Part shown: positions 1 to 9,596 of the stretch, one piece after another
Numbering within the stretch: the stretch's first letter is position 1
Layout of the letters: the number at the start of each line of letters is the position of its first letter
Source of the DNA: an uncultured Planctomycetaceae bacterium
GTDB lineage: Bacteria > Planctomycetota > Planctomycetia > Pirellulales > Pirellulaceae
Reading direction: 5' to 3'
Assembly: GCA_937862885.1 (NCBI GenBank)
Contig: CALMEE010000040.1
Coordinates: 1-64,000, forward strand
DNA length: 64,000 bases
The notes under the pieces: model-generated
The model's database searches: none
The model's input: the letters and a program-made list of their open reading frames with translations, nothing else
What the model was told of the DNA's origin: nothing
Made by a program: the position numbers and the translations under genes

Positions 1-52
1 TCTGCGCGCTCATTCAATGACGACAGTGCCATTCAGTCCTGACCCCTTTGAT

Positions 53-937
53 TCAGTCTCGTGAATGCGCGCGTAGATTTTCATTCAGCATATCAGCCAT
101 CTTTCTGCTCTTGCGCAGGCGTTGTTCGTAGCTGAGACTTTCCATTTGCGATCCGAACAACTCTATCTCATAGAATCCCTCATAACCAAGTTCTTCAAGC
201 CGTGACATCCATTTAAGGAGTGGCACATCACCATCAAACAGGCATACTCTTGACTGATCCCCCAGGGGCGCATTCAGGGCCGATTGGCGTTTTCGATCAG
301 CGTACTGCACTAACACAACCTTATCGATGAAATTTTGCAAACAATCGAAAATTGCATGATTCATGCCGACATAATACAGATCAAGCACCAAACCCAGGCA
401 ATCGTTGTCGTATTCTGTGACAAAATTAATCGTCTCTTCAGCAGAATCGAACACGCTCCAGTGCTTCGAATGCAACTCATCCATTGGTTCCATCACAAGC
501 TGGATATCGTAGTCAAATGCGCAGGGGACGATTTCTTTGAGGGCCGACTCAATTAAACGTATCGCATGTCGGCGCGTGTGCCCTTGTTTTGATCCAGGAT
601 AAAGAACAACTGTTTTGGCCCCTAATTGTGCCGCTTGGCGAATCCCCTTAACGGCGTTCTTTATGGAATCCTCAAAGCTCACACCATCACAACCTGTGAA
701 TCCACCGATCCAACTGAAACTAGAAATTTTGAATTGATGGTTAAGGATTTGATCCAGCGTTTTTTCGACTCCTTGATCATCTAATTTCTGATTCCAAATT
801 CCTATATTGCGAAAGCCATATCTGCGACAGGAATCAAGTTCACGCTCTAATGACCAACGGCTAGTCGTGAACTCGCTGATTGACCATCGTCCCATAACCG
901 GATGCTCCTGAAGAAACTGTTGGAATTCAATTGTCAA
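53..937 (-). CDS. Sugar phosphate isomerase/epimerase-like TIM-barrel protein
   Basis: 294 residues, the usual length for the xylose isomerase-like TIM-barrel family (AP endonuclease family 2 fold). Seen: alternating strand/helix pattern and likely metal-site residues in the motifs VMEPMDE (about residue 148), LVLDLYYVG (about 183) and YEIELFG (about 256), which correspond to the Glu/Asp ligands of this family. Members isomerise or epimerise small sugars or hydroxyacids in the cytoplasm; the substrate cannot be read from sequence. No signal peptide. A second Met at residue 15 (MGRWSISEF) could be the real start, since the fold appears to begin there. It stands alone, with 600 bases of apparently empty DNA behind its start, so there is no operon context. 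Family assignment is fairly sure, function is open. Confidence 0.75.
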   Translation of the reverse strand: MTIEFQQFLQEHPVMGRWSISEFTTSRWSLERELDSCRRYGFRNIGIWNQKLDDQGVEKTLDQILNHQFKISSFSWIGGFTGCDGVSFEDSIKNAVKGIRQAAQLGAKTVVLYPGSKQGHTRRHAIRLIESALKEIVPCAFDYDIQLVMEPMDELHSKHWSVFDSAEETINFVTEYDNDCLGLVLDLYYVGMNHAIFDCLQNFIDKVVLVQYADRKRQSALNAPLGDQSRVCLFDGDVPLLKWMSRLEELGYEGFYEIELFGSQMESLSYEQRLRKSRKMADMLNENLRAHSRD

Positions 938-1282
938 GCGCCGCGCAAATCATTGTTTGTTATTCTGATAGTTGTTTTGTCAACGCCCAGCCACTGAGAT
1001 ATCATCCCAAGTGTCCAGAGTTTTCTGAACCATTTGCCTGATTGCTATTCGGCGTCGTTAACGACAAATTCCGAAACTCAAGTCGGTTCCAGCAACAACT
1101 CCCTCAAAACAACAACAAACTTTCGTCTTATTGTGTGAGTCGACCAGTATATGCATCTCAACGATGTTGTAAAGTAAGATTTACGCAAAATGATCCCGCC
1201 GACAGTTTCTTAGATCTCATTCGAAAAGTGCTTGCACTTTCACAAATCGACAATTCGAATGGTGGAAAAATTTAGAGAAGTT

Positions 1283-1290
1283 GGTATAAT
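1283..1290 (+). promoter_or_regulatory. Extended -10 promoter candidate for the BON-domain gene
   Basis: The sequence TGGTATAAT (from 1282) fits TGnTATAAT, an extended -10 element. No good -35 hexamer lies 16-18 bases upstream, which extended -10 promoters tolerate. It would give a leader of about 250 nt before the gene at 1546, containing the dyad at 1478-1493. This rests on motif matching only. Confidence 0.35.
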
Positions 1291-1477
1291 GAGCGCTGTG
1301 AATCAAGCGAGAAATTCGCATTCGATCAGAACAACCTTCTGCAACTTGACGTACTATACAAATTGAATTGATTCACGTTCAATATCTTGAGTTCGGCTGA
1401 GCTTTTTGTTGGCGTTCAGTTACATGATTGGAAAGATCAAGATTGGTCGTCCAATATTCTGACTCAGTTGGTGGACT

Positions 1478-1493
1478 GACAGTTGTAACTGTC
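1478..1493 (+). repeat. Perfect 16-base dyad followed by a T-rich run in the leader of the BON-domain gene
   Basis: GACAGTTGTAACTGTC is a perfect inverted repeat with 7-base arms and a 2-base centre, followed by TTTCTTATTT. As DNA it looks like an operator half-site pair. As RNA it is a short hairpin with a U-rich tail, which could be a weak terminator or attenuator. It lies 52 bases ahead of the start codon at 1546. Confidence 0.5.
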
Positions 1494-1545
1494 TTTCTTA
1501 TTTAGTGTCCAGCGAACCGTTTCATTAGTATGAGGGAGGAATACG

Positions 1546-1833
1546 ATGACGGATAATTTATTGGCGGTTCTTAATACATCCGTTTTGGCTGAGCCCTTTG
1601 CTCCAAAGAGTGATGATCAAGACGATTTGGGGCGACGCGTCAGCAATTTCCTGAGAAGCCGACATTTTGATTCGTTCCAGGACCTGAATATCGAGGTCCA
1701 TGATGGTGCGGTCGTTGTTTCAGGAAAACTTGAAAATTATCACGAAAAGCAGGTCGCCCTGAGTTGCTGTCAACGGGTTGCGGGTGTCATTACGCTCGTA
1801 GATAAGATCAAAGTCACGAAGCCAACGTCGTAA
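1546..1833 (+). CDS. Small BON-domain protein
   Basis: 95 residues. From about residue 26 to 92 it matches a single BON domain pattern: LGRRVSNFLRS helix, then NIEVHDGAVVVSG, then a second helix KQVALSCCQRVAGV and a final strand ITLVDKIKV. BON domains bind membranes or phospholipid and occur in OsmY-like stress proteins. There is no signal peptide, so unlike OsmY this one appears cytoplasmic. The start is well supported by the ribosome-binding site GGGAGGA at 1534-1540, five bases ahead of ATG. It is a stand-alone gene with a long leader carrying a dyad. The domain call is fairly sure; the role is unknown. Confidence 0.75.
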   Translation: MTDNLLAVLNTSVLAEPFAPKSDDQDDLGRRVSNFLRSRHFDSFQDLNIEVHDGAVVVSGKLENYHEKQVALSCCQRVAGVITLVDKIKVTKPTS

Positions 1834-2122
1834 ACTCTTGCTCAGATTTACACCCTGCCAATTGCGCGAATCAACCAAGTCTAATTGCGCAAGTAAAGGG
1901 GGAGACGAATTTACGTACACCGCTGCAGATGCGTAAAAATCTTTATAGTTAGTCACTCCCACGCGAAAGAATTCGTTTATCCGTTAACTCGCCCGCTTGA
2001 CGACTAATCCGAATATTGGAATTCCCACCTCATATGAAACCGCTGGTGGTTTTTGGGAATCACTGGCTTACATAGGATGAATAGTGATGATCTCGCGTAT
2101 CTGGCAAACGTAAGATACGCAA

Positions 2123-3745
2123 TTATTTGTCGAAGGGATCATCGTCGTCATCATCATCATCGCCACCGCCTCCGCCGCCAAATGGATCATCGTCATCGTC
2201 GCTGTCACCACCGCCGAAAGGATTAGCATCGTCGTCGTCGACCTCGGTCTTGCGCTGTGGGTTCGCAAACGGATTGTCGTCGTCTGCTTCTGCTCCACCT
2301 TGCACAGCGAAAGGATTGACGGCGGGTTGTCGGGCACGTCGCTCTTTTGCTTTGGCAATCATTTCTTCTTCCGCATCAGCGTGGAAGTATGGTTGTGCAT
2401 TTCCAATTTCACGTAGACATTGAATACGTCCTTTTGTGTTCACGAAGTAAATTCGATCGGTTAAGAAATTGGAAAAATTGACGTCATTGAAACCTACTTG
2501 CATTTGCATCGAGCGAGCTCCGGTTTCCCGATCTAGGGCAATCAACCGGCCCAACGTATCCAGAAAGTACGCTTTTGTTTGACTGGCCGCCAAAAACGAT
2601 GTGATGTCCGGAATGCCTTGCGGCCACCGATCATCTGGAAATCCATCATACGCATTGAGCTTGAAAAGCCGGTTGGAATCGGAAATTACGTAAACGGAAT
2701 CCAAAAATCCAACGGGAGATCGGCTGACAGGGCTGCCCAATGAATATTCCCAATTCAGCTTCCCTCGAAGCTCATCCATGGCGTAGATCTTGCCGTCTTC
2801 GGATGCAACAAATAACTGCCCTGGCAACGAACCACCCGGTGCCACGATGTGTCGGTCTGCCAACAGGCGGTAAGCCACAGAATTGGGATTATTGGCGGAC
2901 GCCACGTTGTAATATCCGATGCCCGAGGGCCACGAAATTGTGTATCTGGTGATGTGGGGCTTGATCGACGTGCGGCCAAAAGAAATGAAACGTCCCGGCG
3001 GCAAGCCATCGTAAATAAAAGGGAATGACTCAACCACGCCCGAACCTTCCGTAACAAACAGGAAGCGATCCGAAATAGCAACTCCGCCGGTTGGACCATT
3101 CGTACAAGTACGTTTCCAACGCGTCAGCCCCGTATCCGCCTCTAAGCAGAACAAATACGGTCCCGAAACCACACCCACGACTTCCGTGTTTGCGGCTAAG
3201 CCAACTGCTGGATGTTTAGGGTCGCCAACGGTTACTTGCCACAACGTCTTTCCGGTTTCGGCGTCGATTGCTTGAACTCGGCCATCCGTGGTCAATGAGT
3301 ACAGGGTGGTCTTAGGGCGAACATATTTAGTAATTGTCGCGTCGTAACCTCGTGCTTTCAGAATCTCTTTCTGTAATTCAGCCCACTCCATAGCACCGTC
3401 GACACCGAATCGTTCTCCGCGAATGTTGATGTCATTTTCAGAAAATACTTCATACGTTTCTCCATACCGCAATTCAACAAACGTCGTCGCTTTATTCTCG
3501 TCGACCGTCATGACTAGCTCTTTAAAATTCCCAAATTGGGGGCTGACATTGACTTGCGAAAACCAATGAAGTTCCAATCCATTTTGTCGCGCCAAATGCG
3601 AACGAATTATTGGGCTATCATCCGATTGGCCATGGGCCGAACACACGGTCACCAACAGAAGCCAAAGGCCGAGCATTGATTTGCATGCAACCGATAAAAC
3701 ACGTTGACGTGTGCGTGTTTGAATCATGACTTTGATCACTTTCAT
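2123..3745 (-). CDS. Secreted PQQ-like beta-propeller protein with Asp/Gly/NPF tail
   Basis: 540 residues from the ATG at 3745, chosen because it gives a signal peptide (basic start, then SMLGLWLLLVTVCSAHGQ). An in-frame upstream ATG at 3826 would add 27 residues with no clear role. The body contains PQQ/BamB-type propeller strands such as GRVQAIDAETGKTLWQVTVGD, EDGKIYAMDELRGKLNWEYSLGS and GRLIALDRETGARSM. PQQ-like repeats here are structural and do not prove a cofactor. The last 60 or so residues (2123-2310) are low complexity: runs of Asp and Gly punctuated by five NPF or DPF tripeptides, ending DPFDK. Such a tail is disordered and could bind cations or envelope partners; that is inference. 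The protein should act in the periplasm or at the cell surface. No neighbour is co-transcribed. Confidence 0.85.
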   Translation of the reverse strand: MKVIKVMIQTRTRQRVLSVACKSMLGLWLLLVTVCSAHGQSDDSPIIRSHLARQNGLELHWFSQVNVSPQFGNFKELVMTVDENKATTFVELRYGETYEVFSENDINIRGERFGVDGAMEWAELQKEILKARGYDATITKYVRPKTTLYSLTTDGRVQAIDAETGKTLWQVTVGDPKHPAVGLAANTEVVGVVSGPYLFCLEADTGLTRWKRTCTNGPTGGVAISDRFLFVTEGSGVVESFPFIYDGLPPGRFISFGRTSIKPHITRYTISWPSGIGYYNVASANNPNSVAYRLLADRHIVAPGGSLPGQLFVASEDGKIYAMDELRGKLNWEYSLGSPVSRSPVGFLDSVYVISDSNRLFKLNAYDGFPDDRWPQGIPDITSFLAASQTKAYFLDTLGRLIALDRETGARSMQMQVGFNDVNFSNFLTDRIYFVNTKGRIQCLREIGNAQPYFHADAEEEMIAKAKERRARQPAVNPFAVQGGAEADDDNPFANPQRKTEVDDDDANPFGGGDSDDDDDPFGGGGGGDDDDDDDDPFDK

Positions 3746-3826
3746 ATCATTCAATAATATGGACAGACTCGATATTATGTTGTTGCGAATCCTGGGCGCT
3801 CGCGTGAAGATACACGGGTTGCGCAT

Positions 3827-4410
3827 ATGAAATGGCTTCCATTATTGTATTTCCGCATTTCATCGGACTAAATCTATTGTAACTCGCGACATACGCTTGT
3901 TTAGGTCCAAAATGTGGCCGGATCCGGAAGAAACGTACAAAAATCCGGTTTTTCCCGATTCTTCGGACGAGCGATGAGGGTGTGCGAGCGCAAGACTCGG
4001 TTGAAATGAACCAGCCAACCGGCAGTGAACCAAAGGCGCTGCGAGATTCGAAGTTTTGCCCGATCACGTGCTCGCACGTACCCCGCTTCCTGGCTGAAAT
4101 TCGTCACGGCTCGCAACGAAACAGCACTAGACCATCTGAGCCAGTTTGACTTACCATGGGAACTGAATTCGAGTGAACGCTAAACTTGGCTTCGCCAAAA
4201 TGCCAGCATGTCCCATGCCGAATTTGACCATCGTCGCGGATCAAGTTTCAATGTCGTTAAACGCGTGCTCACTGGAAGGGCAACGCGTTAACATTGGGTT
4301 AAAAATTCTCAGTTTGAAATCGGCAATTCAGAGTTGTCGTGGCGATGTTTTCAGGCGTTTGAACCGGGAGAGGCTGCTGGTTAATCAAGACGACAATTAC
4401 GGAAAGTAAG
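3827..4410. other. Intergenic region between divergent genes
   Basis: Nearly 600 bases separating the propeller gene from the 1400-residue gene. A 78-codon frame at 4173-4409 ends one base before the ATG at 4411 and could be a leader peptide, but it resembles nothing I recognise. A 10-base palindrome CCGGATCCGG lies at 3918-3927. No RNA gene was recognised. Confidence 0.5.
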
Positions 4411-7400
4411 ATGCAGAAGCAAAATGGAGATTGCGAAATTTATGGACTCCTCGATCAAATACTGGGTTATTTGAACTTTTCGTCCTCTGGTGAGAATTGT
4501 GAGCACCTGCTGCAAAATGTCAATCAACTGTATGCTCACATCATCTCATCGCGCGAATCGCAATGCATTGATGACGCGGACGATCATCGAACGCCTGAGT
4601 TGCGAAAAAAGGCAATCGTCTCCATTGAAGAGAACGACTCGCCGATCAAATCGGGACTGGATTGGGTTACTGCGACGGCTGCTGACCTTTTGATCGGAAG
4701 GCTCGACTATTTAAAGGCCCACAATCGCACATTTGCAGATTCGGAACAGGCCGCCCGCGTAATTCAACTGGTATTTTCTGATTTTCTGCCGGAGTATTTG
4801 GCGCGACATCAAGACTTACTGTTTCATCGACATCCGAATAACACTTTCAATTCCTTTTTTGTCGGTCGGGCAATTCATGCAGTGTTGGCGATTAGCGATT
4901 CGGAATTAACGACGGCAGATATCCTGGAACGTATCTTTAGGAAATTGGACAATTTTGTCGGGCATCGCCCTTTACCAACTCTCGAATCGCGAAAAATTGA
5001 ACCGTATGCTTCCGAGTGGGTCTGCCCCATCCCTTTGTACATACGTGGCGTCGGTGTGGCGCCGGGGCGTTATCAGGCGTTGATAGGGGGGGCGCTTGCG
5101 ATTTTGGAGAGGACTTCGCCAAGCATTTTGAATGCCGCACATTTTGACATCGAACGCGTCGAGGAGTTGGCCATCGATCCAAGATGTTACGACTTCACGC
5201 ATCCAATAAATCGCCGCCCGAATTTTCATTTTGGTCACTGGGATGAAAACCAGATTTCGCGATCAGGTTACTTCAAACGATTCATCGTCCACGAAGTTAC
5301 GCTGGACTCAATTCTGGCGAGGTTGAATGATGCGGAAAACACCGCGGGCAAGTCGATGGAGGAACTAGCAACCGAAGCTGCTATTGTCATGGCTGGCACG
5401 ATCTTGATGGCATCGGGAGTCTGCGGATGGGGTCCGGGTGCCTTTGATTCGGAAACGTCGCTAACTAAGCTCCTCCCCCAAATTGCGGAATATCGCGACG
5501 CGTTTTATGAAATGGCGCTCGCCGAGTTACAGCCCGAACATCAATCCCGTGTTCTCGAGGAAATTCAAAGCTGCCACCAGCCATTTGGACTGGCGCGACA
5601 ACATTTGAACAACTATTTGGCCCATGTTCGCTCGAATCAGATCATGCGTAGTCGCCTTGCCATCAACTTCGCGCGCATGGGTTATCCGGAAGCAGCGTCG
5701 CGTCAAATACAACAGGCACCGACCTCAGGCACGCGAGCGATCTGCCAAATTGAAGCTTTGTTGGCAAAGGCGCGTACGGATTTGCATGACAACGATCTTT
5801 CCGCACTCGGGACAATTATTCCCGAAATTAAAGGCTGGCTCGTGCGCGGAATTGAGTGCGGCGCCATCGCCGATCCCTGGAATATTCTTGGATTTGATGC
5901 CCATTACAGCCTTTTTCCGGCGGTCGAAAATTCGACGCGCGACGATCGACTCGATGACCTGCTCGATCTAGTTGAGTGCATCGTAGGAGTGTGTTCCAAA
6001 GCTTGGATCGTCGCGGCGGTCGAATCGAACGATGGGTTGTGTGAAAAGGTGCGAACTCAATTTGAAGACTTTGCACATTGGTTTCGAAAATTTGCGGCTC
6101 ATGAAGTTGATGCAGTTGATTCAATTGATCCGCTGGAAATCTTCGAAGCGACGCGCAATGTCGCTAACGCAATTCGATTATGGCAACGCAACTTGGACAA
6201 ACGTGACTCGTTGGGGGGAATTGCTTTTTGGTCTCAACATGCGGAGTTGTTCCAGTCCCCGCGCGCGTTCGCATTGACCATTGAAGCGATGATTGAACGG
6301 GCGGACTATGACACGTCAATGGGACTCTTGATCTATTGGCTGAGTCAAGCCAATCGCATTCCTCTGGAATATGGAGAAACATCATTTTGCAATCTTTCCA
6401 ACAAGTGGCTACAACGTCAGGCCAATCAATTATCCAAAGACTTTAACTACGAACGGATCTATGAAACTTGGGTCCGGTTTCAGAAGTTCTATGATTACAT
6501 GGAAGCGAATGCCGAGGAGTATTGGCAAATACCGCAGTTTAATCTGAATGGACGCCCAGACCGACGACACATCGATGATCTGCTCACGGCAGAGCCAGAA
6601 CCGATGGAAGACGATTCCGAAGACGAGTTATATGGTGCGGCCTATGAGGACATGGTTTACATCGACACTACGAATGATGGCATCGATAGCTCATTGAATG
6701 AAGCCGGGACCGATTCTGACGCCAGTGAAGCCTGGAGAACCGAAGCGGAAAACCTAGTCGAACACTTAATGTTCCTCGAAATCTCTGCAGATTTATTCAA
6801 AATGGTTCCAGCCCATATTCCTCCGCCGGATCACGTGCGGCACGACGAACGGATCAGGGGAATGATCGAACAACAATTGGCGCGTTGCGTCGACTGGCAA
6901 GTTCGATCTGCCTATGTATCAGAACGGATTGATGCAGTTGCCGAGCAAGTCGAGAAATATCACCTGCAACCACGCGGTACGGATTACCTGTCCCTCAACG
7001 ACTACGATCGCCAACGTCAGTATAAAGAATCCCTGCTTGAACATTTGGTATCGGTAAGCGTTGAATTTAAGAATGCGCGTCAATTGTTAGCGGCGTGGGG
7101 AATTGCATTACGTGATCAGCTATCAAGCTTGGTTGAGTCCGAGCAAGCACCCCAAGCCAAGTCAAGTCACGAAGACCTTAGCGCACGTGAGTCGTTGGCA
7201 GTTCAGGGATTCGATGATGACTCTGAGCGGGCTATTGTCGAGATGTTGAGCGCGGTCTTGAAGTTCGACAAGGAGCAAATCAGTTCCTCGGCGGAAACGG
7301 TATGTCGAGAAATGCGCGGCAAATCCATTTTGTATGTGCCGATCAGCAAAGGAGGTAAATGCAAAGAGATGTGTGAAGTCCGTGCGCGACAATGCGTTAT

Positions 7401-8613
7401 CGGTGAGTTGCTAGACTGTTTGCCTCGACTAGGTTTGTACCAACAGGCGTTTGATATAACCGAACTCGTCCTGATGCTAGAGCGCGAGCAAAAGCCACGT
7501 TCCGGAGCCGTTACGGATTTCGATGAATTGTTTCGTATTTCCTTAGGTGCCATGGTTGAAACCTTGATCGAGTCTGGCGAAAAATTCCGCAGTTCCCTGC
7601 TGGATGAAGGTCACGCGGAAAAGTTCGCTGCAGAGACCAGCGAACAAGCACTGTTCGACTGTGTGGAAATGTTGACTGAGTCGATGTTATTGATCTGGTT
7701 GTCACATAGCAGAACGTTGCGTCTCAGTGTGTTGGAAAAAATCGAGGACAAAGCGAGTTGGGAACGACTGAAGGATTTTATTGAACATTACGGGACCAAT
7801 CTTTTCACGCAAATCTACCTGAATCCCACCAATATCCGGTCTATTCTCCATTTGGGAGTCGATCAGTGGCTCACTGAATTTAGCGAAGACCCCGCCGCCC
7901 AGGATTTACCCTTGATCTTGGATTTAGACCGCGTATTGCCGCGGCGACTGGCCGTCAAAAACATCACGATGATTTTGGAAGCCGTCTACGAGAATTACAC
8001 CGAATACCGTGATTACAACAGCACAACGACACAGTCCGACCGAGGCGAAATGCTCTTTATTTTGTTGGATTTTCTGAGGTTGCGCGCAAAATACGAACGC
8101 GTCTGCTGGCATTTCAAGCCTGTGACATGGGTGCACGAAACCTTGGTGAAAAAGAACCAATTGCGTGTGGCACGCAGATGGCGTCGCGCGCTGGCCGAGC
8201 GCGTCGGTACGGAGGCCAAGCGATTTTTGGATGAGTGCGAACGATTAAGAAAAGAATACTCGGTTAGCATGGGGTCGATCTATGATCGGCTGAATGAAAA
8301 GTTCGTTCATCAGATGCAAGTGGACCGTTTATGTTCGTTTGTCGAGCCAGCCATGTACGCGCCCCAATCCGAATCTTCGCAACGCCTATTTGATTTGATT
8401 GAGCACCTTGCGGATTCGCTGGCAGCGAACAACACTGGTCCCGGAATCGATGAACCGGCGTGGATCGTCGCCATGTCCCATGAAATCGAAAAGATTGAAC
8501 TGAAGATTATGTATGGAGTCCAGGAAACGAAACCGCTAGTTAAGACGCCGACGCTCCTCTTATCTGATATTCGCAATCAGATCGAAAATCTTCCGCGTCG
8601 CACGATTGCTTAA
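4411..8613 (+). CDS. Very large protein of unknown function (1400 aa)
   Basis: One uninterrupted 1400-residue frame with a GGAAAG ribosome-binding site about five bases ahead of ATG. I do not recognise a family. There is no signal peptide and no transmembrane segment, so it is probably cytoplasmic. It is rich in helix-forming, TPR- or HEAT-like stretches but without a clear repeat period. An acidic segment (EPEPMEDDSEDELYG) near residues 728-745 separates a long N-terminal part from a helical C-terminal part. No nucleotide-binding motif or catalytic signature was seen. It converges on the zinc-ribbon gene, with 18 bases between the stops. Confidence that it is a real gene is very high, because a random 4.2 kb open frame at this base composition is implausible. 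Confidence 0.9.
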   Translation: MQKQNGDCEIYGLLDQILGYLNFSSSGENCEHLLQNVNQLYAHIISSRESQCIDDADDHRTPELRKKAIVSIEENDSPIKSGLDWVTATAADLLIGRLDYLKAHNRTFADSEQAARVIQLVFSDFLPEYLARHQDLLFHRHPNNTFNSFFVGRAIHAVLAISDSELTTADILERIFRKLDNFVGHRPLPTLESRKIEPYASEWVCPIPLYIRGVGVAPGRYQALIGGALAILERTSPSILNAAHFDIERVEELAIDPRCYDFTHPINRRPNFHFGHWDENQISRSGYFKRFIVHEVTLDSILARLNDAENTAGKSMEELATEAAIVMAGTILMASGVCGWGPGAFDSETSLTKLLPQIAEYRDAFYEMALAELQPEHQSRVLEEIQSCHQPFGLARQHLNNYLAHVRSNQIMRSRLAINFARMGYPEAASRQIQQAPTSGTRAICQIEALLAKARTDLHDNDLSALGTIIPEIKGWLVRGIECGAIADPWNILGFDAHYSLFPAVENSTRDDRLDDLLDLVECIVGVCSKAWIVAAVESNDGLCEKVRTQFEDFAHWFRKFAAHEVDAVDSIDPLEIFEATRNVANAIRLWQRNLDKRDSLGGIAFWSQHAELFQSPRAFALTIEAMIERADYDTSMGLLIYWLSQANRIPLEYGETSFCNLSNKWLQRQANQLSKDFNYERIYETWVRFQKFYDYMEANAEEYWQIPQFNLNGRPDRRHIDDLLTAEPEPMEDDSEDELYGAAYEDMVYIDTTNDGIDSSLNEAGTDSDASEAWRTEAENLVEHLMFLEISADLFKMVPAHIPPPDHVRHDERIRGMIEQQLARCVDWQVRSAYVSERIDAVAEQVEKYHLQPRGTDYLSLNDYDRQRQYKESLLEHLVSVSVEFKNARQLLAAWGIALRDQLSSLVESEQAPQAKSSHEDLSARESLAVQGFDDDSERAIVEMLSAVLKFDKEQISSSAETVCREMRGKSILYVPISKGGKCKEMCEVRARQCVIGELLDCLPRLGLYQQAFDITELVLMLEREQKPRSGAVTDFDELFRISLGAMVETLIESGEKFRSSLLDEGHAEKFAAETSEQALFDCVEMLTESMLLIWLSHSRTLRLSVLEKIEDKASWERLKDFIEHYGTNLFTQIYLNPTNIRSILHLGVDQWLTEFSEDPAAQDLPLILDLDRVLPRRLAVKNITMILEAVYENYTEYRDYNSTTTQSDRGEMLFILLDFLRLRAKYERVCWHFKPVTWVHETLVKKNQLRVARRWRRALAERVGTEAKRFLDECERLRKEYSVSMGSIYDRLNEKFVHQMQVDRLCSFVEPAMYAPQSESSQRLFDLIEHLADSLAANNTGPGIDEPAWIVAMSHEIEKIELKIMYGVQETKPLVKTPTLLLSDIRNQIENLPRRTIA

Positions 8614-8631
8614 TGATCTCGCAGCTATTCC

Positions 8632-9306
8632 TCACTGGGAAACGCGACTCAGAATCTCGAAAATTAGAATTAGGGCGGCTATCAACAAGACCATTGAAAA
8701 CGCATAGACGAGCAGGCTGCGAATTCGGCGACGTCGTTCTTTCTTCTCTTTCGGAAGTGCACGAATTTCATGGCGACCGCTATGAGTTTTTATTCCAAGA
8801 CGAGATGCATCCAATTCCACAAGTGCTCCTGTCGCCGTCGGCAAAACTAACAGCTCCGTATTGCGCTTGTTTGAATTCTGATAACGAAGTTGGTCTAATT
8901 CAGCTTGTGTCGATTGAAATTTTGGAGGCATTTTTGGGTGTTCTTCAGATGCTGACGACGTCGACGTCTCTTCAGCGTACGACTCAGTACCATCTAGGAC
9001 GATTACGTCGGCCAAAGGGTTCGGGAGCACACTTTTTGTCGGGCCAGAAATTGCATTTGGGTCTTGGTCGGGAAGGTGCGGAAAGAAGCCAGGTGCAAAC
9101 AATTCGACATCTGGCGAATCGTCAGCCGATTTTTTAAGCGGTTTTGCTGGCTCCTCTCTTTCCAATGAGGACTGCGGAATGTCCTCCGCTGAAGGGAGTT
9201 GAATCGCCTGTTTGCAGTGCGGACACTTGATGGTTTGCCCCAACTTCTTGTCATGGAACTTGAAGGGGCGTTTACAGTGTTTACAAACAAATCGATTGAA
9301 GGGCAT
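8632..9306 (-). CDS. Zinc-ribbon membrane protein
   Basis: 224 residues from the ATG at 9306; an upstream TTG at 9318 is less likely. The N-terminus carries a zinc ribbon with two knuckles, FVCKHCKRPF and IKCPHCKQ (CxxC-x18-CxxC), of the MJ0042 type common at the N-termini of planctomycete and myxobacterial proteins. A polar low-complexity middle follows, then a basic stretch (KEKKERRRRIRS) and one C-terminal transmembrane helix (LLVYAFSMVLLIAALILIF). The layout suggests a tail-anchored cytoplasmic zinc ribbon, perhaps a sensor or adaptor. It is convergent with the 1400-residue gene. The zinc site and membrane helix are seen directly; function is unknown. Confidence 0.8.
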   Translation of the reverse strand: MPFNRFVCKHCKRPFKFHDKKLGQTIKCPHCKQAIQLPSAEDIPQSSLEREEPAKPLKKSADDSPDVELFAPGFFPHLPDQDPNAISGPTKSVLPNPLADVIVLDGTESYAEETSTSSASEEHPKMPPKFQSTQAELDQLRYQNSNKRNTELLVLPTATGALVELDASRLGIKTHSGRHEIRALPKEKKERRRRIRSLLVYAFSMVLLIAALILIFEILSRVSQ

Positions 9307-9596
9307 TGATTGGCACAATCATTCGCCGATAAGCGAAATCAACAGACATTGAAAACAAAACTGGAACGGCTCGTAATTTGTCCCAAGCCAACGACTTTAA
9401 GGCAGCTAGGTAAAGTACTTTCATTATCAACATCGTAATCGATCTCGTTGTCGACGGAAGGATCTGTCCTTGATTCCACTAATTTTTTCAATCGGTTATT
9501 GGAGTAGTGAATTAGCATTGTTGGTTGCTGTTCACGCTGGTATCGTTGGATACTGCGGCATTTTTTCTGCGGGACAGGAAGTTCAATTGAAAAGTC

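Larger units (their letters stand above)
938..1545. other. Intergenic region between divergent genes, with promoter and dyad candidates
   Basis: About 600 bases without a convincing gene. A 77-codon open frame (1042-1275) has no recognisable features. The stretch holds a 7-bp inverted repeat AAAGTGC/GCACTTT at 1225-1240, an extended -10 hexamer at 1283-1290 and a perfect dyad at 1478-1493, the last two listed separately. I saw no tRNA or known riboswitch pattern. Confidence 0.6.

Noticed and set aside
2127-2423. Ser/Pro-rich plus-strand frame
   Set aside because: Mirror of the Asp/Gly tail of the propeller gene; composition is a product of the GAT/GGT repeats on the other strand.
8613-9137. 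174-codon plus-strand frame directly behind the 1400-residue gene
   Set aside because: Lies antisense to the zinc-ribbon gene, whose CxxC pairs and membrane helix are convincing.
9325-9332. GCCGATAA, an exact sigma-28 -10 element on the plus strand
   Set aside because: No TAAA at the required distance upstream, and it points toward the 3' end of a minus-strand gene.
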